NCBI GenBank assembly: GCA_026712715.1
Contig: JAPOPW010000038.1
Location: forward strand, 62,001-126,000
DNA length: 64,000 nucleotides
From: Immundisolibacterales bacterium
GTDB taxonomy: Bacteria > Pseudomonadota > Gammaproteobacteria > HK1
Direction of reading: 5' to 3'
Part shown: in pieces, positions 59,278 through 64,000 of the stretch
How the letters are laid out: each line of letters begins with the position of its first letter
Numbering within the stretch: the stretch's first letter is position 1
Made by a program: the position numbers and the translations under genes
Notes under the pieces: generated by a model
The model's database searches: none
What the model saw: only the letters and a program-made list of their open reading frames with translations
Told to the model about the DNA's origin: nothing

Positions 59278-60468
59278 ATGAGCGCTTGCTACGTCACCCA
59301 CCTCGAATGCTCCCTCACCGGCCGGCAGTATCCCGCGGGCGAGGTGCATGGTCTCTCCGCCGAAGGGCGGCCGCTTCTCGTGCGCTACGACCTCGACGCG
59401 CTTGCGGCCGGTCTCGAACGGCAAGACCTTGCCGGCCGAACGGATGGGTTCTGGCGGTACCGGGAGTTCCTTCCGGTTCGACAGCCGGAGAACCGGATTT
59501 CGCTCGGGGAGGTGGTGACCCCACTCGTGCCGCTTTCCACCCCGGACGGGGGCAGGGGAGAGCTGCTGGTCAAGGACGAGGGACGCCTGCCCACCGGCTC
59601 GTTCAAGGCGCGGGGGCTCGCCCTTGCGGTGTCGATGGCGAAGGAGCTCGGCCTTCACCGGCTCGCGATGCCGACGAACGGCAACGCGGGAGCCGCGCTC
59701 GCGGCGTACGGCTCGCGGGCCGGGATGGAGTCGGTGGTGTTCTGCCCGGACGACACGCCGGAGGTCAATCTCTCCGAGATCGAACTGCAGGGAGCGGTCA
59801 CCTGGCGGGTGGACGGCCTCATCGACGACTGCGGGCGCATCGTGCGCGAGCGCTCGGAAGAGGAAGGGTGGTTCGACGTGTCGACGCTCAAGGAGCCTTA
59901 TCGTATCGAGGGCAAGAAGACGATGGGGTTCGAGCTCGCCGAGCAGCTCGGGTGGACCTTGCCCGACGTCATCCTCTACCCCACGGGAGGCGGAACCGGG
60001 CTCATCGGAATGTGGAAGGCGTTCGCCGAGCTTCGCGCCGTCGGCTGGCTCGAGGGGAAGCTCCCGCGCATGGTCGCCGTGCAGGCCGACGGATGCGCGC
60101 CCATCGTGCGCGCGTTCGAGGCCGGAGAAGAGCACGCGCCGCGGTGGGAAGGGGCGCACACGGTCGCCGCCGGCATTCGGGTTCCGGCCGCGATTGGCGA
60201 CTTCCTCATCCTGCGTGCGGTCCGGGAGAGCGGCGGGTTCGCGGTCAGCGTGAGCGACGAGGCGATCCTCGACGCGAGACGGGAGGTGGCCCGGCGCGAC
60301 GGGCTCCTGCTGTGCCCGGAAGGAGCGGCGACCTGGGCCGCGTGGCGGGCGGCGACCGCGGACGGCAGGATCGGGGTGGACGAGAAGGTCGTGCTGTTCA
60401 ACTGCGCGACCGGTCTCAAGTATCCCCTTCCATTGGTTTCACGGCACTACGAAGCGGCCGCGGACTGA
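59278..60468 (+). CDS. thrC: Threonine synthase
   Basis: A 396-residue fold-type II PLP enzyme that converts O-phosphohomoserine to threonine. Lys110 in PTGSFKARG binds PLP, and the phosphate-binding GGGTGL loop lies near 237. The N-terminus holds CYVTHLECSLTGRQYP, the short metal/cofactor-like strand pair seen in bacterial ThrC. AAGGGAAACG precedes the ATG. No other threonine or homoserine gene is beside it; a general threonine synthase-like lyase with another substrate is possible. Confidence 0.85.
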   Translation: MSACYVTHLECSLTGRQYPAGEVHGLSAEGRPLLVRYDLDALAAGLERQDLAGRTDGFWRYREFLPVRQPENRISLGEVVTPLVPLSTPDGGRGELLVKDEGRLPTGSFKARGLALAVSMAKELGLHRLAMPTNGNAGAALAAYGSRAGMESVVFCPDDTPEVNLSEIELQGAVTWRVDGLIDDCGRIVRERSEEEGWFDVSTLKEPYRIEGKKTMGFELAEQLGWTLPDVILYPTGGGTGLIGMWKAFAELRAVGWLEGKLPRMVAVQADGCAPIVRAFEAGEEHAPRWEGAHTVAAGIRVPAAIGDFLILRAVRESGGFAVSVSDEAILDARREVARRDGLLLCPEGAATWAAWRAATADGRIGVDEKVVLFNCATGLKYPLPLVSRHYEAAAD

Positions 60469-60546
60469 CCCATCCGGGGGACCGTGGCAACAACAGAAAC
60501 GCGGCGACCGGTTCGTTCCGGTTGCTCCGAGGGAGGTACGCAACCA

Positions 60547-61953
60547 ATGAAAGCGAAAGGAATATCCACCCGGCGGTTCGATCGCGGCACCTCGTTTCGC
60601 GGCGCGGCGGCGCTGGCGGCGGCGGGCGGCGCGGCAATGCTGGCGGCCGGAGATGCGCATGCGGCCGTCGCCGACGAGACGCAGTTCGTGCTCAACACCT
60701 TTTCGTTCCTGATCTGGGGCGCGCTGGTGATGTGGATGTGCGCGGGCTTCACGATGCTCGAGTCGGGGTCCGTCCGCACCAAGAACGCTTCCGTCATCTG
60801 CCTGAAGAACATCGGGCTCTATTCGATTGCCGGGCTCGCCTACTACGTCCTCGGCTACAACCTGATGTACGTCGACGTTGACGGCGGCTGGATCGGCTCG
60901 TTCGATCTCTTCTACGGACCATCGGCGGACGAGCTCGCGCTGCTGGGCGGCAACGAAGAGGCGAAGGAGGCGGTCGTCGCGAACGGCTACGCGACGATGT
61001 CGGACTGGTTCTTCCAGATGGTGTTCGTGGCGACCGCGGCCTCCATCGTGTCCGGGACCCTCGCCGAACGGGTGAAGCTCTGGTCGTTCTTCATCTTCAT
61101 CACGATTCTCACCGCCATCATATATCCGGTAATCGGGGCCTGGACATGGGGCGGCGGTTGGCTGAGCGAGCTCGGCTTCAAGGACTTCGCCGGTTCCACC
61201 ATCGTTCACTCCACCGGCGGTTGGGCGGCTCTCGCCGGAGCCATCGTGGTCGGGGCGCGTCGGGGCAAGTTCCGCACCGACGGCTCCGTGCGACCTACCG
61301 CACCGTCGAACATACCCTCCGTCACGCTCGGCGTGTTCATCCTCTGGCTCGGCTGGTTCGGCTTCAACGGGGGCTCCCAGCTCGCGCTCGCGGGGGCGGC
61401 CGACGCGGTCGCCATGAGCAACGTGCTCGTCAACACCAACCTTGCGGCCGCCGCAGGGGTGATGGCGGCCATCATCGTGTCGAGGCCGATACTCGGGCGC
61501 ATCGATCTCCTCGCCGGGTTGAACGGTGCAATCGCGGGGCTCGTCGCGATCACCGCAGGTCCCGACATCGTCGATCACTACTGGGCGATCATCATCGGGG
61601 CGGTCGGAGCGGTCATCTGCACCGCGGGCATCCGTTTCCTGGACGCGATGAAGATTGACGACGTGGTCGGGGCAGTGCCGGCGCACCTGTTTGCCGGGAT
61701 CTGGGGCACGCTTGCGGTCTGCATCGTCGGCGGCGGGAACCTCGGCGCGCAGCTCGTCGGGATCGTCGCCATCGGGGCCTTCGTGTTCGTCGTGTCGTGG
61801 GTGCTGTGGACCGTCATCGAGAAGACGGTCGGGGTGCGCGTCACGTCCACCGTCGAGCAGCTCGGTCAGGATGCCGCCGAGCTCGGGATCGAGTCCTATC
61901 CCGAGTTCGTGGTCATGCCCGAGCCGGACGACATCGAGGAGATGTCGCGATAA
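60547..61953 (+). CDS. amt: Ammonium transporter
   Basis: A 468-residue Amt/Mep/Rh channel. A cleavable signal peptide is predicted at about 1-39 (basic start, long Ala-rich core, AHA cut). About eleven helices follow, with AGFTMLESGSVRTKN, STIVHSTGGWAALAGA (pore His), and WFGFNGGSQLALAG as Amt marks. The ATG at 60547 is preferred because GGGAGG lies ten bases upstream; the frame opens earlier at GTG 60484. The C-terminal tail is acidic. No GlnK gene is adjacent, although glnK-amt pairs are usual. Confidence 0.92.
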   Translation: MKAKGISTRRFDRGTSFRGAAALAAAGGAAMLAAGDAHAAVADETQFVLNTFSFLIWGALVMWMCAGFTMLESGSVRTKNASVICLKNIGLYSIAGLAYYVLGYNLMYVDVDGGWIGSFDLFYGPSADELALLGGNEEAKEAVVANGYATMSDWFFQMVFVATAASIVSGTLAERVKLWSFFIFITILTAIIYPVIGAWTWGGGWLSELGFKDFAGSTIVHSTGGWAALAGAIVVGARRGKFRTDGSVRPTAPSNIPSVTLGVFILWLGWFGFNGGSQLALAGAADAVAMSNVLVNTNLAAAAGVMAAIIVSRPILGRIDLLAGLNGAIAGLVAITAGPDIVDHYWAIIIGAVGAVICTAGIRFLDAMKIDDVVGAVPAHLFAGIWGTLAVCIVGGGNLGAQLVGIVAIGAFVFVVSWVLWTVIEKTVGVRVTSTVEQLGQDAAELGIESYPEFVVMPEPDDIEEMSR

Positions 61954-61971
61954 GGCCGCGCACCGAGACTT

Positions 61972-62003
61972 CGCTCCGGCCCCGTCACGGCGGGGCCGGA
62001 GCG
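61972..62003 (+). terminator. Strong bidirectional terminator-like hairpin
   Basis: CGCTCCGGCCCCG and CGGGGCCGGAGCG form a perfect 13-base stem with a 6-base loop, 18 bases after the amt stop, followed by TTCGAGAA. It also lies just past the end of the converging crotonase gene, so it may serve both. The U-tract is short. Confidence 0.65.
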
Positions 62004-62067
62004 TTCGAGAACGCGCGCGGGAGGCGCGGGAATGCCGGCCGGGAGGGGCAGGAACGGCCGGCCGCGG

Positions 62068-62868
62068 TCAGCGGCCGCGGAACGCGGGGCGGCGCTTCTC
62101 CATGAACGCACGCCTGCCTTCGGTGTAGTCCTCGCTCCGGAAGCAGGCCTCGACGAGCCGGGCGGCTTCGTCGAGATCCCGTGCCTCCGGGTCCCGGACG
62201 CACTCCCGGATCGCGAACTTGGCGGCGCGCACGGTGAGCGGGGCGTTGTCCGCGATGCTGCGCGCAAGGTCCACGACCGACGCCTCGAGGGCGGAGGCGG
62301 CGACCACCCGGTTCACCAGCCCCATGCGAAGGGCTTCATCCGCGCTGAAGCGTCTCGCGGAGAAGAGGATTTCGTTCGCGGCCGCGGGCCCCACCAGGTT
62401 GACGAGCGCGGCACCCCCGCCGTAGCCATAGCCGAGTCCGAGCCGGGCGGCGGGAATGCCGAACTGCGCATCCTCGGCGGCGATGCGGATGTCCGCCCGA
62501 AGGGCGGTCATCAGCCCTCCGCCGATGCAGTACCCCCGAATCATGGCGATGATCGGCTTGCTGAGGGCGTCGACGCGGGCGGCCGCGATCTTTCCCTTCT
62601 CGTCGAATATCCGGCGGCTCTCCTCGGACGAACGGTTCTTCTCGAACTCCGAGATGTCGGCGCCCGACACGAATGCGCGTTCGCCCGCGCCGCGGATGAC
62701 GACCACCCGCACGTCGTCGCGTTCCTCGAACGTGTCGAAGATGAGCGGGAGCGCTTCGGTCATCTCCAGCGAGATCGCGTTCAGCCGTTTCGGGCTGTTG
62801 TAGATCACCCAGCCGATGCCATCCTCGATTTCGGCGATCATCCGGTCGGTGTCGAGCTCGAGCTTCAT
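62068..62868 (-). CDS. Enoyl-CoA hydratase/isomerase-family protein lacking both catalytic Glu
   Basis: A 266-residue crotonase-fold protein. The oxyanion-hole segments FVSGADISEF (about 67-76) and YCIGGGLMTALRADIRIAAEDAQFGIP (about 113-139) are present. The two hydratase glutamates (Glu144 and Glu164 of rat hydratase) fall at Met120 and Ala140. It therefore is unlikely to be a classical 2-enoyl-CoA hydratase. Crotonase relatives without these acids act as decarboxylases, hydrolases or isomerases. The ATG at 62868 is a clear start. It is alone and converges with amt. Confidence 0.88.
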   Translation of the reverse strand: MKLELDTDRMIAEIEDGIGWVIYNSPKRLNAISLEMTEALPLIFDTFEERDDVRVVVIRGAGERAFVSGADISEFEKNRSSEESRRIFDEKGKIAAARVDALSKPIIAMIRGYCIGGGLMTALRADIRIAAEDAQFGIPAARLGLGYGYGGGAALVNLVGPAAANEILFSARRFSADEALRMGLVNRVVAASALEASVVDLARSIADNAPLTVRAAKFAIRECVRDPEARDLDEAARLVEACFRSEDYTEGRRAFMEKRRPAFRGR

Positions 62869-62961
62869 GGTTCGTGCGGGCCTCGTGTGCGGCGGATCGA
62901 AGGAGCGCGATGATACGGGAAATGCGGGTCCGGCGGCCGCGGGACGACCGTGGGGACGGTG

Positions 62962-62990
62962 TTGTCGCTTCCGGCGGCCGCGGATATGAT
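62962..62990 (+). promoter_or_regulatory. Candidate promoter TTGTCG-N17-TATGAT
   Basis: TTGTCG (62962-62967) and TATGAT (62985-62990) are 17 bases apart, about 100 bases before the ATP-grasp gene. The -10 is a good match to consensus. It is likely the promoter of that gene. Confidence 0.45.
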
Positions 62991-63091
62991 TCGGCGCGTG
63001 CCCGATGCGGCCCGGGTCGGGATACGAGAAACGTTCCCGGGATGGCGACTTCTCGAGGAACCGGTGGAACCGGGTCCGGGTGTGCGAATCG

Positions 63092-64000
63092 ATGACCGAG
63101 CTCGAACCCTCTCAAGACGGAGCTTCACGAATTCCGCTTCCCTTTCCCGGATATGACGTGGAACCGCGGTTCTACGACGAGATGTTCGAGAACGACGGAA
63201 CCGCGCGCGCCGCGGGCCGGCGCATGGTGGAGGCGCTCGGCGGGCTCGCCCCCGAGGACCTTGCGAAGCTCCAGGAGAGCGTCTACCGCCGCTTCCTGCA
63301 CGAAGGCATCACCTTCACCGTGCTCGGCGGGGACGAGATGACCGAGCGGATCATCCCGCTCGACTTCGTGCCGCGCCTGCTCGCCGCCCGGGAGTGGGAG
63401 CACATCGAGCGCGGGCTCAAGCAGCGCCTCGCCGCCCTCAACCTGTTCCTCAAGGACATCTACCACGAGGGCCGTTCGCTCCGGGACGGAGTCGTGCCCC
63501 TGGACCTCGTCCTCGGCTGCCCGCAGTACCGCATCGAGATGCGGGGGATCAACATTCCCCACGACGTGTACGTCGCGGTATGCGGGACCGACCTCGTGCG
63601 GACTCACGACGGCTTCGCCGTGCTCGAGGACAACCTGCGCGTGCCCTCGGGGGTGTCCTACATGCTCGGCTGCCGCGATGCGGTGAAGGGTGCGTTTCCC
63701 GATCTCTATCGCGCCCACCGGGTGCGCGAGGTCTCTGACTACAGCAAGCGGCTCTACGCGATCCTCTCGTCGCTCGCTCCGTCCATGCGGACCCCTCGGG
63801 TCGCGATCCTGACCCCGGGCCTCTACAACTCCGCCTTCTACGAGCATGCCCTGCTCGCCGGAGAGATGGGCATCGACCTCGTCGAGGGACAGGACCTCGT
63901 GGTCCATGACGCGGTCCTTTTCGCGCGCACCACGAAGGGTCTTCAGCGCATCGACGTCCTCTACCGGCGGCTCGACGACGACTTCCTCGATCCGGTGACG
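63092..64000 (+). CDS. Circularly permuted ATP-grasp protein (COG2308-like), 3' end outside window
   Basis: An open frame of 303 codons runs off the window end. FYDEMFENDGTARAAGRRMVE, IIPLDFVPRLLAAREWEHIERGLKQRLAALNLFLKDIYHE, VVPLDLVLGCPQYRIEMRGINIPHDVYVAVCGTDLVRTHDG, VLEDNLRVPSGVSYMLG and VAILTPGLYNSAFYEHALLA are the marks of circularly permuted type-2 ATP-grasp proteins. Relatives occur with alpha-E, transglutaminase-like and proteasome-like genes, often in a locus of unknown function or peptide ligation. I used ATG 63092; a GTG four codons earlier at 63080 and an internal ATG at 63182 are alternatives, and no clear ribosome site is seen. Confidence 0.85.
   Translation, partial: MTELEPSQDGASRIPLPFPGYDVEPRFYDEMFENDGTARAAGRRMVEALGGLAPEDLAKLQESVYRRFLHEGITFTVLGGDEMTERIIPLDFVPRLLAAREWEHIERGLKQRLAALNLFLKDIYHEGRSLRDGVVPLDLVLGCPQYRIEMRGINIPHDVYVAVCGTDLVRTHDGFAVLEDNLRVPSGVSYMLGCRDAVKGAFPDLYRAHRVREVSDYSKRLYAILSSLAPSMRTPRVAILTPGLYNSAFYEHALLAGEMGIDLVEGQDLVVHDAVLFARTTKGLQRIDVLYRRLDDDFLDPVT

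Overview
The window is GC-rich bacterial chromosome, densely coded on both strands, with well-formed GGAGG-type ribosome binding sites in front of many genes. A HlyD/EmrA-type membrane-fusion protein points to a diderm (Gram-negative-type) cell. Several luciferase-like (LLM) and PPOX enzymes of families that often use coenzyme F420 suggest an environmental lineage that may make F420, but I cannot name a phylum. Most genes encode catabolic enzymes acting on CoA thioesters, organosulfur compounds, amides and sugars. No rRNA, tRNA, CRISPR array, insertion sequence or phage gene was recognised.

Layout. 1-747: an arsenic pair, aquaglyceroporin plus thioredoxin-type arsenate reductase, with a 4-base overlap. 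999-1454: VOC protein. 1729-11195: a forward run of a PPOX protein, two LLM oxidoreductases, an acyl-CoA ligase, a hot-dog thioesterase with FlK-like catalytic spacing, and a molybdopterin enzyme whose electron-transfer and membrane-anchor subunits are fused into one protein. 11392-15167: an M81 peptidase, a cytoplasmic class A beta-lactamase-like protein, and two truncated genes (ABC ATPase, D-cysteine desulfhydrase) joined at a deletion or mis-join. 15714-22052: two EamA transporters, a TauD-type dioxygenase, a mercaptopyruvate sulfurtransferase-like protein, a DsbA/HCCA isomerase-like protein and a CaiB CoA-transferase. 22206-28455: a forward catabolic cluster (cupin, MaoC, class IV aminotransferase, MmgE/PrpD, acyl-CoA dehydrogenase, and a CaiB gene broken by an in-frame TAA). 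28698-34608: a sugar-type ABC importer translationally coupled to a sulfatase with no signal peptide. 34916-42772: RidA, amidohydrolase, AidB-like dehydrogenase, ATP-grasp, DUF1028, LLM and enolase-superfamily genes. 42886-47690: soeABC, a membrane-bound sulfite dehydrogenase. 47814-48294: a BrnT/BrnA pair whose toxin carries an early stop. 48484-49926: amidase. 50328-55787: a dipeptide/opine-type ABC importer with fused ATPases. 55956-58743: flavin reductase, a MarR regulator with a clear promoter/operator, an orphan EmrA and a PPOX protein. 58911-64000: an internally deleted SMP-30 gene, threonine synthase, Amt, a crotonase lacking both catalytic glutamates, and the start of a circularly permuted ATP-grasp gene.

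Themes. Sulfur genes recur: sulfatase, TauD-type dioxygenase, LLM monooxygenase plus flavin reductase, SoeABC, sulfurtransferase and a D-cysteine desulfhydrase remnant. This fits uptake and breakdown of organosulfur compounds with sulfite disposal by SoeABC, although the links are inferred. Gene decay is also visible: hicA fragment, dcyD/ABC junction, caiB and brnT nonsense codons, SMP-30 deletion. Translational coupling by 4-base GTGA or ATGA overlaps is used repeatedly. At two promoters (soeA and the MarR gene) the -10 box lies only 6-7 bases from the ATG, which suggests leaderless mRNAs.
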